Below are positions 9,075-18,064 of a stretch of 64,000 nt of DNA, in pieces. A program made the translations under genes and the position numbers. The notes below the pieces were generated by a model that saw nothing but the letters and a program-made list of their open reading frames with translations, made no database searches and was not told the origin of the DNA. Numbering within the stretch: the first letter of the stretch is position 1; every line of letters begins with the position of its first letter. Source of the DNA: SAR92 clade bacterium H455 (lineage in GTDB: Bacteria; Pseudomonadota; Gammaproteobacteria; Pseudomonadales; Porticoccaceae); NCBI GenBank assembly GCA_024802545.1, contig CP103416.1, positions 2,542,001-2,606,000 on the forward strand. Direction: 5' to 3'.

Positions 9075-10279
9075 CTAGCCAACCCCTTCCTGCAAATAAA
9101 CCACCTTCCCCACAACCACCTCATTACCGGCCTGCGGTGCCAGCGGAATATTCCGCGCCAAGAGCAAACTAATCAGCGCCATGCCCGCCCCCATCAAAAA
9201 TACCAGCATCGGCGACACCAGCCAGACCAAACCAAACAGCGCCGGGATAATCACAGCCGCAATATGATTAATCGTAAACGCTACACCAGCAGTGGATGCC
9301 ATATCTGCCGGATCAGCGATCTTCTGAAAGTACGTTTTAATCGCAATAGCCAGCGAGAAGAACAGATGATCTGCTACATAGAGCGCCGCCGCCCAGTTGG
9401 CGTCGTCGACAAAGGCGTAAGCTGTAAACACACAAAACAGCCCGCAATACTCAAATGTCAGTGCCCGACGCTCGCCAATACGACCCACCAGCGCGCCAAT
9501 ACGACCGGCAAAAGCCCAGTTAAAAAGATGATTAATAATAAACAGCGCCGCAATATTACTCACGCTATAGCCAAACTTCTCGACCATTAAAAAACCAGCA
9601 AAAACAGTAAAGATCTGGCGCCGCGCACCACCCATAAACGTCAGGGCGTAATATAGCCAATAACGCTTACGCATCAACAAATGTTTACGCTGTGGCGTCT
9701 TCCCTTGAAAGCGTGGAAACCCCAACCAGGCAAATAGAGTTAGTCCCAGACAACAGCCGCCACCAATAAGATAAATCGTCTCGTAGCTCAGCTTGAGATA
9801 ACCTTGAGCCAACCATAGAAAACTATAGGCCAACAGCGACGCCATAGAGCTCACTGCAATTAAACGGCCGAGCATCGCCGGCGCCTCATCAATACTTAAC
9901 CACTGCAGCGACAGGGACTGCTTAATGGTTTCGTAATAGTGAAAACCCACAGACATCAAAAAAGTCGACAAATAGAGCCCAATAACGGAGGGGAAATAGC
10001 CTGTTATAGCAACGCCCATACCCAGCAGCGCCAGAGAGAGAGATAGGCAAAGGTCTGCTCTTTAACAATCAGTAAAACCAATACCGCGGTAAAGGCTAAA
10101 AATCCAGGAATTTCACGAATGCTTTGCAGCATGCCGATCTCAGCGCCGGTAAACGCGGCCCGCTCGATGACAAAATTATTTAACAATGCCATCCAGGTAG
10201 CAAAGGCCAGAGTCATGGCCAATGACATAACAACTAATAGATTTTTTGGCGTCTGCCAAGATTTTTCGCTAACCGTCAC
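9075..10279 (-). pseudogene. MFS transporter, frameshifted in a CT-dinucleotide tract
   Basis: Two consecutive frames encode one 12-helix major facilitator protein. The N-terminal part (10279 to about 10014) holds the first two helices. The C-terminal part (about 10019 to 9075, 314 residues) holds the rest. On the coding strand the reading switches at a (CT)5 tract (plus-strand 10033-10042). Removing one CT unit joins YLSL directly to ALLGMGVAITG and gives an uninterrupted product of about 400 residues, a normal MFS length. The tract could reflect a real loss, slipped-strand phase variation, or a sequencing error. Substrate unknown. Confidence 0.8.
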
Positions 10280-10301
10280 TCACTGTTCTCCAGAACGAAA
10301 A

Positions 10302-11015
10302 TTAATCGTCAATACTTTGTTTGGCGGGCAACTGCCAATCTATAGGCGTTCCACCTTGCTGCTGTAAAAAATCATTGGTTGCAGAAAAATGTTTGCAGCC
10401 CAAAAACCCACGGTAGGCAGACAGGGGCGATGGATGCACCGACTTCAACACCAGATGCCGGGACTGATCAATAAAGGCACCCTTCTTCTGAGCATAACTG
10501 CCCCACAATAAAAACACTATGCCTTCGCGCTGATCATTTAAGGCGCCAATAGCCCGATCAGTAAAAGTCTCCCAACCCTTGCCCTGATGGGCGCCCGCAT
10601 CGGCCTGCTCAACTGTCAGCGTAGCATTCAACAGCAACACACCCTGCTCTGCCCAGTGAGTCAGACAGCCATGACCAGGTGAAGTAACACCAAGATCCGC
10701 CTCTAGCTCTTTATAAATATTCGCCAATGAAGGAGGCACTTTAACGCCGGGCAACACCGAAAAGCACAACCCATGAGCCTGATTTGGACCATGGTAGGGA
10801 TCCTGACCTAGAATCACCACACGCACCTTATCGAAGGGCGTGGTATCAAAGGCACCAAACCATTGCCGCACCGGCGGATAAATAACTTTGCCAGCGGCGT
10901 TTTGCGCGATCAAAAACTCACGCAACTGCGCCATATAAGGTTTGTCAAACTCCTCCCCTAAAGCTCCGCACCAGCTCGGGTGTAGCTTGACCGTTCCTTG
11001 ATCAGCCATATCCAT
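10302..11015 (-). CDS. ung: Uracil-DNA glycosylase
   Basis: Family 1 UDG that removes uracil from DNA. The water-activating motif GQDPYH (in [18 protein letters not shown]) and the [10 protein letters not shown] loop, typical of Ung, are both present. I chose the ATG at 11015 (MDMADQG, 237 residues; ATG at 11009 also possible) because Ung is normally about 220-235 residues. The longer frame, back to 11114, would run into the divergent MATE gene. Confidence 0.93.
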   Translation of the reverse strand: MDMADQGTVKLHPSWCGALGEEFDKPYMAQLREFLIAQNAAGKVIYPPVRQWFGAFDTTPFDKVRVVILGQDPYHGPNQAHGLCFSVLPGVKVPPSLANIYKELEADLGVTSPGHGCLTHWAEQGVLLLNATLTVEQADAGAHQGKGWETFTDRAIGALNDQREGIVFLLWGSYAQKKGAFIDQSRHLVLKSVHPSPLSAYRGFLGCKHFSATNDFLQQQGGTPIDWQLPAKQSIDD

Positions 11016-11072
11016 CTCACATTCTGTTTTCAGCTTAAAACTCCTAACCGCGAATTGCCGACGAATGGTAAC

Positions 11073-12398
11073 ATGCCCGCCATGAAACCTGTCTCGACAC
11101 TCAACATTTGGCACCTCACCTGGCCAACCATGCTCAGCAATATTCTCTATATGCTAATGGGTGTCGCGTTTTTAAAAATGGCCGGCACCATGGGCACAGA
11201 TGCAGTTGCCGCCGTGACCACCGGACAGCGCCTCTACTTTGTTTTGCATGCCATTATGATGGGGCTCTGCAGTGGCACCACCGCCATGGTCGGCCGCCAT
11301 TGGGGCGCCGGCGATAAAAAGATGGCCGGACGCTTTGCCGCGCTCTCTGTGCTGGTTTTTGTTATTGATGGCACGCTACTGTCATGGGTTGCCATTCCTT
11401 TTATAGATCAGCTTATCGGTATGTTTAGCCTCGCCGATGAAGCCCATATTATGGCTATGGAGTTCACCTTTTGGACCGCGGTTTATGCACCGGTCATATT
11501 GATTACCTTAGTCTTCAACATGTCTTTTCGCGCAGTGGGCAATGCCACTACACCACTATGGAGTGCCATAAGCGGTGTTGCCCTCAGTATCGCCTTAGGC
11601 GGAGCGCTAACCTTTGGCTGGGCCGGTTTTCCTAACCTAGGTCTAAACGGTATTGCCATTGGCGGCGGTATTGGTATGGCAGTGACCATAGTCGCCTTCT
11701 TACTATTTTGGGTTCTCGGCTGGCTCTCATTTAAGCCCTCAAATCCTCTGCCAGATATTGTCAAAAACGGTAAAACCCTGATTGATATCGGCATGCCCGC
11801 GGCCTTCGAGCAGGCTTTTTTCCAAGCCGGTATGCTGCTATTTATGGTGTTTCTTGCCAGCTATGGCAACGCCGCCTTTGCCGCCTATGGTATCGGTCTT
11901 TCAATTCTCGGGCTGATTATTGTTGTCGCCTTTAGCTTCTCGATCTCCGCTGCAACTCTCGTCAGTCAGCATCTCGGTGCTGGCGACAAACAGGGTGCCT
12001 ATGACGTCGGCTGGCGGACCATGCGCACCTGCGTCTATTCGATGATTGGCTGCAGCCTGGTAATGGGTTTCTATGCTGAAGAGATTGCTCGATTTATGAT
12101 CGACGATCCCGAAGTGATTCGCCATATGGTCAACCTCACCTATGTGCTATGTTTTAGCCTGCCGTTTATGGGCGTCGAGTTCAGCATGGCTGGTTCACTG
12201 CGCGGCGCTGGCGATACTCGATTCCCCATGGTGGTGACCATTTTCAGCATGCTGTTAACGCGCCTGATAATACCGCTGATACTGATTCAAATAGGCGCCG
12301 ACGTGATCTGGCTCTATAGTATGTCTCTGGTAGATTTCTCCATGAAAGCAAGTCTAAACATGTGGCGTTTTCGTAAAAAAGCTTGGTTGAGTGACTAA
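11073..12398 (+). CDS. MATE family efflux transporter
   Basis: About 441 residues with 12 predicted membrane helices in two homologous halves, the fold of MATE (NorM/DinF-like) Na+ or H+ antiporters that export drugs or metabolites. Typical features are the opening [18 protein letters not shown], the conserved [10 protein letters not shown] and [13 protein letters not shown] loops after the second helix of each half, and [13 protein letters not shown]. The frame is open from 10998, but the ATG at 11073 (MPAMKPV; 11082 also possible) is preferred because earlier starts overlap ung. Substrate not readable. Confidence 0.87.
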   Translation: MPAMKPVSTLNIWHLTWPTMLSNILYMLMGVAFLKMAGTMGTDAVAAVTTGQRLYFVLHAIMMGLCSGTTAMVGRHWGAGDKKMAGRFAALSVLVFVIDGTLLSWVAIPFIDQLIGMFSLADEAHIMAMEFTFWTAVYAPVILITLVFNMSFRAVGNATTPLWSAISGVALSIALGGALTFGWAGFPNLGLNGIAIGGGIGMAVTIVAFLLFWVLGWLSFKPSNPLPDIVKNGKTLIDIGMPAAFEQAFFQAGMLLFMVFLASYGNAAFAAYGIGLSILGLIIVVAFSFSISAATLVSQHLGAGDKQGAYDVGWRTMRTCVYSMIGCSLVMGFYAEEIARFMIDDPEVIRHMVNLTYVLCFSLPFMGVEFSMAGSLRGAGDTRFPMVVTIFSMLLTRLIIPLILIQIGADVIWLYSMSLVDFSMKASLNMWRFRKKAWLSD

Positions 12399-12446
12399 CA
12401 AACAGTCGCTGATTTTTTCATTAATAAGTTAACGGTTAAATCATTA

Positions 12447-13514
12447 ATGTCTCATTTAAATACAGCTGTGCAATTCAACACAGAATTCAATCGGCAACAT
12501 GACCTGCAAATAGCCTACTGGCTGCTTGGCTGTGCCGCCGTAATCTTCGGCATGATTCTTCTCGGTGGCGTCACACGCTTAACTAACTCAGGCCTGTCCA
12601 TGGTCGAGTGGAAACCGCTAATGGGTATTATCCCGCCGCTAAATCAGGCTGACTGGCAGGAATTATTTTTCAAGTACAAACAATTTCCCGAGTACCAGAA
12701 AATCAATGCCGGCATGTCTCTAGACGCTTTTAAATCGATCTTTATGTATGAATATCTGCACCGTGTTTTGGGTAGATTTATCGGCATTATTTTTGTCCTG
12801 CCGTTTCTGTATTTTTACTTTACCAAGCGCATTAGGCCAGGCCTGACACCAAAACTGCTGATCATGTTGCTGCTCGGTGGCGGTCAGGGTCTGCTCGGCT
12901 GGTACATGGTTAAAAGCGGCTTGGTGGACAACCCAGACGTCAGTCAATATCGCCTCACAGCTCACTTGGGCAATGCGGTTTTAATCTTCGGCTTTATCTG
13001 GTGGACTGCTCTGGGATTGCTCTCCACACCCACACAGCAACAGGCAGGGCTGAACAAGTTTGCCTACAGCTTGAGTGGCCTGATTTTCTTAATGATTCTC
13101 TCTGGTGGTCTGGTTGCCGGTACCAATGCAGGGCATGCCTATTCCACCTGGCCACTGATGGGTGACAGCTTTATTCCCGCGGGACTCTATAGCCTGCAAC
13201 CTGCTTGGTTATCAGCCTTTGAAGATATCACCACGATCCAGTTTAACCACCGTATATTTGCCTATGTGATCGTTGCCCTGGTGTTGATTTTTGCAGCAAA
13301 AGCACTGCGTGCGGATATTTCTAAGCCAGTGAAGATTGCCGTTTTCTGCCTGCTTGGACTGCTGGTTCTGCAGGTCACTCTGGGTATCAGCACCTTAATA
13401 TTTTATGTCCCAGTTCCAGTAGCGGCAGCGCACCAGGTGGTTGCTGTTGCGCTACTGAGCGCCTCACTTTTTATCAGCCATAGCTTGTATCACAGCTCGG
13501 CCCAAACACATTAA
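12447..13514 (+). CDS. ctaA: Heme A synthase (COX15/CtaA)
   Basis: 355-residue polytopic enzyme that converts heme O to heme A for aa3-type cytochrome oxidase. Eight hydrophobic segments are visible. The four conserved histidines sit in EYLHRVLGR, RLTAHLG, FNHRIFAY and AAHQVVAV. The NPDVSQYRLTAHLG stretch is typical of the COX15-like proteobacterial group. No cytochrome oxidase genes are nearby, which is unusual but not rare. A cytochrome c gene follows after 16 bp. Confidence 0.93.
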   Translation: MSHLNTAVQFNTEFNRQHDLQIAYWLLGCAAVIFGMILLGGVTRLTNSGLSMVEWKPLMGIIPPLNQADWQELFFKYKQFPEYQKINAGMSLDAFKSIFMYEYLHRVLGRFIGIIFVLPFLYFYFTKRIRPGLTPKLLIMLLLGGGQGLLGWYMVKSGLVDNPDVSQYRLTAHLGNAVLIFGFIWWTALGLLSTPTQQQAGLNKFAYSLSGLIFLMILSGGLVAGTNAGHAYSTWPLMGDSFIPAGLYSLQPAWLSAFEDITTIQFNHRIFAYVIVALVLIFAAKALRADISKPVKIAVFCLLGLLVLQVTLGISTLIFYVPVPVAAAHQVVAVALLSASLFISHSLYHSSAQTH

Positions 13515-13530
13515 CCATTGGAGAAGTACT

Positions 13531-13836
13531 ATGAAAACACTCACTAATACCTTATTGGCAGCCGCTCTTGCAGTAGCATCCTTTAGTGCACTGGCCGGCG
13601 ATCCTGTCGCAGGTAAATCTAAAGCAATGTCATGTGCCGGTTGTCACGGCGTAAACGGCATCAGCAACAACGGCATGTGGCCCAACCTTGCAGGCCAGAA
13701 AGAAGCCTATCTGGCTAGCCAGTTACAGATGTTTAAAGATGGCCGTCGCAACAACGCGATGATGTCGGCTATGTCTAAGGGTTTGTCGGATACTGATATT
13801 GCTAACTTAGCGGCTTATTACGCTGGCTTAAAGTGA
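13531..13836 (+). CDS. Small periplasmic class I cytochrome c (c5/c553 type)
   Basis: 101-residue exported protein: signal peptide residues 1-22 (cleavage near ALA-G), heme-binding CAGCH at 35-39, and an axial methionine candidate in the NAMMSAMSKGLSD stretch near residue 73. Probably a soluble electron carrier feeding a terminal oxidase. A strong Shine-Dalgarno (GGAGAAG) precedes the ATG. It lies 16 bp after ctaA, so the two are probably cotranscribed and end at the hairpin at 13876-13910. Confidence 0.9.
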   Translation: MKTLTNTLLAAALAVASFSALAGDPVAGKSKAMSCAGCHGVNGISNNGMWPNLAGQKEAYLASQLQMFKDGRRNNAMMSAMSKGLSDTDIANLAAYYAGLK

Positions 13837-13849
13837 TCGGCGAAACCGA

Positions 13850-13910
13850 TCATCCTGAGAGAGCGCAGCGAACCGAAGGATCTCATGCCACCAGGCTGAG
13901 ATCCTTTTTT
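13850..13910 (+). terminator. Rho-independent terminator built from a REP-like repeat
   Basis: The arms AAGGATCTCA (13876-13885) and TGAGATCCTT (13897-13906), then a T-run, form a terminator for the cytochrome c gene. The left arm is the end of a REP-like element (TCATCCTGAGAG...GGATCTC, from 13850), so the repeat seems to have been co-opted. Confidence 0.75.
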
Positions 13911-13962
13911 GTACAGTCAAATAACTAGCACCACAGAACAAAAAAACAGTCCAAAATATTAC

Positions 13963-14000
13963 AAACACACCTGTTTGTTTTATTTGAAGGCCTGTATAGT
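13963..14000 (+). promoter_or_regulatory. AAACA-N8-TGTTT operator and -10 element of the ferredoxin reductase gene
   Basis: AAACACACCTGTTTGTTT (13963-13980) is an exact copy of the dyad that recurs through the catabolic region. TATAGT at 13995-14000 is a good -10. The operator covers the expected -35 zone, which fits repression by the TetR protein encoded at 56.4-57.1 kb (inference). Confidence 0.6.
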
Positions 14001-14048
14001 TGTGGGCAACTAATTATAAGCTGAATGTCTACAGGAGCCCTCCCGTCA

Positions 14049-15278
14049 ATGGCCGCAAAGTCCAGATGTATTATTATCGGCGCCAGCCACGCAGCGGCTC
14101 AGCTCGCCCCAACGTTGCGCCAACAGGGATGGACCGGTTCCATCTCGATGATTTCCAACGAATACGCCCTGCCCTATCATCGTCCACCACTATCGAAAGA
14201 CTACCTTGCAGGCACAAAAACCACCGAGCAAATCTTAATACGTCCCGCCACTGTCTATAAAAAATGTGCTGTCGGCATCACCTTGGGCGTCACCGCCGCA
14301 GCCATTGATCGCGCCAATAAACAGCTACTACTCGAAGATGGTGTGGCCCTGGATTACGACAAGCTGGTGCTGACCACCGGCGCTCGAGTGCGTAAAATCG
14401 ATATCCCCGGTGTGGATTTAAACGGTGTGTTTTATTTGCGCGATCTCAACGATGCCCAGCAAATCAAAATCTCTACCGGCGCCAGTAAGCGCGCGGTCAT
14501 TATTGGCGGTGGTTACATAGGCCTAGAAACTGCCTCCGCACTGCGCAAAATCGGCATGCAGGTAACCGTCCTCGAAGCCATGCCGCGCATTTTACAGCGC
14601 GTCACCGCACCAGAAGTGGCAGCCTTTTATTCACGCATACACGGGGAAGAAGGAGTGGAGATTGTTGCCGGTGTGCAAGCCGTAAGCATCAGCGGTGACA
14701 AGCAGGTGGAATCGGTGCAGTGCCACGACGGCACTGAATATGAAGCAGATATAGTGATTATCGGTGTCGGCGTAATCCCCAACACAGAGCTAGCCGAAGA
14801 GGCTGGCCTGAAAATCGATAACGGTATAGTAGTCGACGAATATGCCCGCACCAGCGATAAAGATATATTGGCCGCTGGTGACTGCACCTCCCATTACAAC
14901 CCAATCTATCAGCGCCACCTGCGTCTCGAGTCAGTGCAAAATGCCCTCGACCAAGCCTCTGTGGCGGCCAACACCATTTGTGGCAATCTCAAACCTTACT
15001 CGGCACTGCCCTGGTTCTGGTCTGATCAGTATGACCTCAAACTACAGATCGCCGGTCTATCCCAAGGCTATACAGATGTAGTTGTGCGCGGTGATATTGA
15101 CGCCAGTCGCAGCTTTGCAGCCTTTTATATGCGCGAGGGTAAATTGCTCGCAGTTGATGCGGTGAACCGACCCCAAGAATTTATGTTCGGCAAGAAACTT
15201 ATTATGCAGGGCAATCAGCTCGACCCAGGGCAACTGGCAGATGAGAGCCTGTCTTTAAAAACACTGTTAGCCAGTTAA
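14049..15278 (+). CDS. FAD-dependent ferredoxin reductase (putidaredoxin/rhodocoxin reductase type)
   Basis: About 409 residues. It transfers electrons from NAD(P)H to a 2Fe-2S ferredoxin serving a P450 or Rieske oxygenase. Seen: N-terminal FAD loop CIIIGASHAAAQLAP, NAD(P)H-binding loop IIGGGYIGLETA in the middle, and second FAD motif DILAAGDCTSH, followed by the C-terminal reductase domain. The ATG at 14049 is preferred because AGGAG lies 11 bp upstream; 14025 would add eight residues. It is the first gene after an island operator, with a 2Fe-2S ferredoxin next. The P450 of this region (36.2-37.4 kb) is the obvious final acceptor. Confidence 0.88.
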   Translation: MAAKSRCIIIGASHAAAQLAPTLRQQGWTGSISMISNEYALPYHRPPLSKDYLAGTKTTEQILIRPATVYKKCAVGITLGVTAAAIDRANKQLLLEDGVALDYDKLVLTTGARVRKIDIPGVDLNGVFYLRDLNDAQQIKISTGASKRAVIIGGGYIGLETASALRKIGMQVTVLEAMPRILQRVTAPEVAAFYSRIHGEEGVEIVAGVQAVSISGDKQVESVQCHDGTEYEADIVIIGVGVIPNTELAEEAGLKIDNGIVVDEYARTSDKDILAAGDCTSHYNPIYQRHLRLESVQNALDQASVAANTICGNLKPYSALPWFWSDQYDLKLQIAGLSQGYTDVVVRGDIDASRSFAAFYMREGKLLAVDAVNRPQEFMFGKKLIMQGNQLDPGQLADESLSLKTLLAS

Positions 15279-15331
15279 CGATTATTGCTAGCATTATTCA
15301 TTATTAAATTACTTATTATCGGAGTTCAGTT

Positions 15332-15652
15332 ATGCCCAGAGTCACTTATATTCAGGCCGATGGCCAGAGCCAGGAAGTTAACCTGGAAGCCGGCAGCAGC
15401 CTGATGCAAGGTGCCGTTGACAATATGATCGACGGAATTGTCGCCGAGTGCGGCGGCTCATGTAGCTGCGCCACCTGTCACTGTTATATAGATGCGGACT
15501 GGGTCGATAAAGTCGAGCCTGCCGAAGAGATGGAAACTGATTTGCTCGACTGCGTTAGTGAGCCGAAGGATAACAGTCGCCTGTCCTGCCAGGTTAAGGT
15601 CAGTGATGCCCTTGATGGTCTTGTGGTGCATTTGCCGACCACGCAGTTTTAG
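15332..15652 (+). CDS. 2Fe-2S ferredoxin, putidaredoxin/adrenodoxin type
   Basis: 106-residue ferredoxin. The cluster ligands sit in CGGSCSCATCHCY (Cx5Cx2C, about residues 39-51) and a fourth cysteine in SRLSCQV near residue 86. The sequence is recognisably like putidaredoxin over its whole length (VTYIQADGQ start, DGLVVHLPTTQF end). It probably shuttles electrons from the upstream reductase to the P450cam-like enzyme at 36.2 kb and perhaps to Rieske oxygenases. Good SD (GGAG) before the ATG. Same direction and 53 bp from the reductase. Confidence 0.92.
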   Translation: MPRVTYIQADGQSQEVNLEAGSSLMQGAVDNMIDGIVAECGGSCSCATCHCYIDADWVDKVEPAEEMETDLLDCVSEPKDNSRLSCQVKVSDALDGLVVHLPTTQF

Positions 15653-15699
15653 TCTGCATATAAAGGTTAGATGAAGTTATTCAGGCAGAGCTCTTTCAT

Positions 15700-15889
15700 G
15701 TCATCCCGACAGAGCGAAGCGACGAGGGATCTCTCTGCCGAGTCCTGAGATCTCTCACATGCGTTCGAGATGACAATTGGGACGTTCGAGATGACAAGTG
15801 GGACGTTCGAGATGACAGCTTGAGGGCGTTCCAGATGACATACAACCACAACACTGTCATCCCGACAGAGCGCAGCGACGAGGGATCTC
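15700..15889. repeat. REP-like repeats with short 21-23-bp duplications
   Basis: GTCATCCCGACAGAGCG type elements occur at 15700 and 15856. Between them are an inverted partner (GAGATCTC...GAGATGAC) and three degenerate copies of a roughly 20-bp unit containing GACGTTCGAGATGACA. The right end provides the stop codon of the GIY-YIG gene. No gene is seen here. Confidence 0.8.
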
Positions 15890-16172
15890 AAACCTCCAGC
15901 TCACGCCAATCCGGATTCACCGCCTCCACCAGCCTGTTCTTCTTTTCCCGTCGCCACTTCTTAATTTCTTTCTCTCTAGCAATCGCCGACAAAACATCAC
16001 TGGTTAGCTCGTAATAAACCAACCTATCCACACAATATTTGGCAGTAAATCCAGGCACAGACTTGTCTTTATGCTGCGCCAAGCGCCGCTCCAAATTACT
16101 GGTCACACCCACATACATAACCTTGTTACTTCTGTTTGTCAGAATATAAACCGCGTACTGTTTTTGCATCAT
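15888..16172 (-). CDS. GIY-YIG domain nuclease-like protein
   Basis: 94-residue stand-alone GIY-YIG protein. YAVYILTNRSNKVMYVGVT carries the two motif halves (GIY replaced by VYI, YVG for YIG). Also seen are the conserved Arg in NLERRLAQHK, the lysine-rich EIKKWRREKK, and a trailing NPDWREL typical of this family. Such small proteins are widespread and their role (repair, mobile-element association) is not settled. It is wholly enclosed by REP-like repeats; its TGA stop lies at the edge of a repeat. Open alternative: an ordinary chromosomal UPF0213-like gene that happens to sit beside the repeats. Confidence 0.85.
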   Translation of the reverse strand: MMQKQYAVYILTNRSNKVMYVGVTSNLERRLAQHKDKSVPGFTAKYCVDRLVYYELTSDVLSAIAREKEIKKWRREKKNRLVEAVNPDWRELEV

Positions 16173-16302
16173 TCGCCACTGTCAGTAAGATCAGAATCAT
16201 TTTATTGCGGTTTTCTGCCGCTTGGTTGTATGGATTCACGTTTTTGGTGACAGGCTGGAATGGCTGCTGAGTAAATTAATAAAGGGGTTCTTACTGACCC
16301 CT

Positions 16303-16940
16303 GAGATCTCTCACATACGTTCGAGATGACATAAACCACAACACCGTCATCCCGACAGAGCGAAGCGACGAGGGATCTCCCTGCCGAGTCCTGAGATCTC
16401 TCGCATACGTTCGAGATGACATACAACCACAACACCGTCATCCCGACAGAGCGAAGCGACGGGGGATCTCCCTGCCGAGTCCTGAGATCTCTCACATGCG
16501 TTCGAGATGACATACAACCACAACACTGTCATCCCGACAGAGCAAAGCGACGAGGGATCTCCCTGCCGAGTCCTGAGATCTCTCGCATACGTTCGAGGTG
16601 ACATACAACCACAACACTGTCATCCCGACAGAGCGAAGCGACGAGGGATCTCCCTGCCGAGTCCTGAGATCTCTCGCATACGTTCGAGGTGACATACAAC
16701 CACAACACTGTCATCCCGACAGAGCAAAGCGACGAGGGATCTCCCTGCCGAGTCCTGAGATCTCTCACATGCGTTCGAGATGACATACAACCACAACACT
16801 GTCATCCCGACAGAGCAAAGCGACGAGGGATCTCCCTGCCGAGTCCTGAGATCTCTCACATGCGTTCGAGATGACAGTGAATTCGTTCGAGATAACAGTG
16901 AATTCGTTCGAGATAACAGTGAAGTAGTTAGAGATAACAG
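16303..16940. repeat. 91-bp tandem array of REP-like pairs plus 21-bp tail repeats
   Basis: Six near-identical units begin with GTCATCCCGACAGAGC at 16346, 16437, 16528, 16619, 16710 and 16801, exactly 91 bp apart, preceded by a half unit. Each unit holds two oppositely oriented related arms (GTCATCCC...GGGATCTC and GAGATCTC...GAGATGAC), like a BIME. The array ends with three 21-bp copies containing TTCGAGATAACAGTGAA. Overlapping frames in this stretch are artefacts of the repeat and not genes. The gap between the GIY-YIG gene and E1-alpha otherwise holds only a promoter. Confidence 0.92.
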
Positions 16941-16997
16941 CACCCCGATCAAACCAGCCTACACCACTCCGTAAAAGCGCACTAAAAACCACCCACA

Positions 16998-17043
16998 AAA
17001 CCATCCATCTTGTTTGTTTTTTTTAAACAGACGCGGTATAGTT
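16998..17043 (+). promoter_or_regulatory. Operator-like dyad and promoter of the 2-oxoacid dehydrogenase operon
   Basis: AAACCATCCATCTTGTTT (16998-17015) matches the AAACA-N8-TGTTT dyad with one change. TTGTTT (17014-17019), an 18-bp gap and TATAGT (17038-17043) make a plausible promoter about 40 bp before the E1-alpha start. Confidence 0.5.
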
Positions 17044-17082
17044 TCTCAGGCCTAATACTAATCATAAAAAAGGGGCATCTCT

Positions 17083-18054
17083 ATGCCATACAGTACCGAA
17101 TTTCTGCTCTCAGTTTACCGCACGATGAAAACCATCCGCGAGTTCGAAGAGCGTTGTGTCAAAGAATTTGAAGGGGGCAACGTCCCCGGTTTTACTCATG
17201 TTTCCAACGGCCAAGAAGCCATAGCCGTAGCCGCCTGTATCGACCTCAGCGACAAAGACATCATTGGCAGTACCCATCGCGGTCACGGCCACTGCATAGC
17301 CAAAGGCTGTGATGTTGGCGGCATGATGAAAGAAATCATGGGCCGATCCACTGGTCTCTGTAAAGGCAAAGGCGGTTCCATGCACATTGCCGATATCGAC
17401 AAAGGTATGCTCGGCGCCAACGCCATCGTTGGCGGCGGCCCCCCACTGGTCAATGGCGCTGCACTAGCAGCCAAAACCCTGGGTACCAAAAACGTTGCAC
17501 TGTCATTTAACGGTGACGGCAGCGCCAACCAGGGCACGGTTTTTGAAGCCATGAATATGGCCGTGGTATTGAAATTACCCCATATCTTCGTCTATGAGAA
17601 CAATGGCTACGCTGAAGGCACTGCCGCTAATTACGGCGTCGGTTCCAACAGCCTCACCGACCGTAACGCAGGCTTTGGTATGCCCGCAGAGTGCGTCGAT
17701 GGCCTCGATTTCTTTGCCACTTATGAAGCCCTAAAGATAGCCACAGAGCGCGCCAGAAACGGTGGCGGTCCAACTGCTATCGAAGCCATGTGCGTGCGCT
17801 TCGACGGCCACTTTATTGGTGACCCACAGCTCTATCGCCCAAAAGATGAAGTTAAGAATGCGCGCAAGAACCAGGACTGCATAAAGATATTCCGTGAGCG
17901 AGTTATCTCTGAAGGGTGGCTGAAAGCTGCAACCATGAATGCCATCGATAAAGAAATCATGGCTGAAATTGAAACCGCCGTTGTCGATGCCCTAGCCGCA
18001 CCCCATCCAGATCCCGCCACGGACCTTATGTCCGATGTCTACTGCTCATACTAA
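17083..18054 (+). CDS. TPP-dependent dehydrogenase E1 alpha subunit (acetoin/2-oxoacid type)
   Basis: 323-residue alpha subunit of an alpha2beta2 thiamine-diphosphate dehydrogenase. The GDG...N cofactor motif is in NGDGSANQGTVFEAMNMA. The GSTHRGHGHCIAKG and KGGSMHIAD stretches are typical. Closest by eye to acetoin dehydrogenase AcoA-type E1 rather than classical pyruvate dehydrogenase. With the following genes it would make a full multienzyme complex that oxidises an alpha-keto compound to an acyl-CoA. Strong SD (AGGGG). First gene of an operon that runs through E2, E3, DUF35, thiolase and Rieske genes. True substrate unknown. Confidence 0.9.
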   Translation: MPYSTEFLLSVYRTMKTIREFEERCVKEFEGGNVPGFTHVSNGQEAIAVAACIDLSDKDIIGSTHRGHGHCIAKGCDVGGMMKEIMGRSTGLCKGKGGSMHIADIDKGMLGANAIVGGGPPLVNGAALAAKTLGTKNVALSFNGDGSANQGTVFEAMNMAVVLKLPHIFVYENNGYAEGTAANYGVGSNSLTDRNAGFGMPAECVDGLDFFATYEALKIATERARNGGGPTAIEAMCVRFDGHFIGDPQLYRPKDEVKNARKNQDCIKIFRERVISEGWLKAATMNAIDKEIMAEIETAVVDALAAPHPDPATDLMSDVYCSY

Positions 18055-18064
18055 GGACACTGAA

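Noticed and set aside
12400-12417. AAACA-N8-TTTTT, a one-mismatch dyad before the heme A synthase gene
   Set aside because: The mismatch removes the key G and the right side is a plain T-run; about two such near matches are expected by chance in 64 kb, and the gene is not part of the catabolic set.
16303-16940. Possible CRISPR array
   Set aside because: The whole 91-bp unit is repeated with no unique spacers, units contain inverted arms, and there are no cas genes.
16202-17004. Several overlapping 60-110-codon frames on both strands
   Set aside because: They repeat every 91 bp and are translations of the tandem repeat; no ribosome-binding sites and no domain resemblance.
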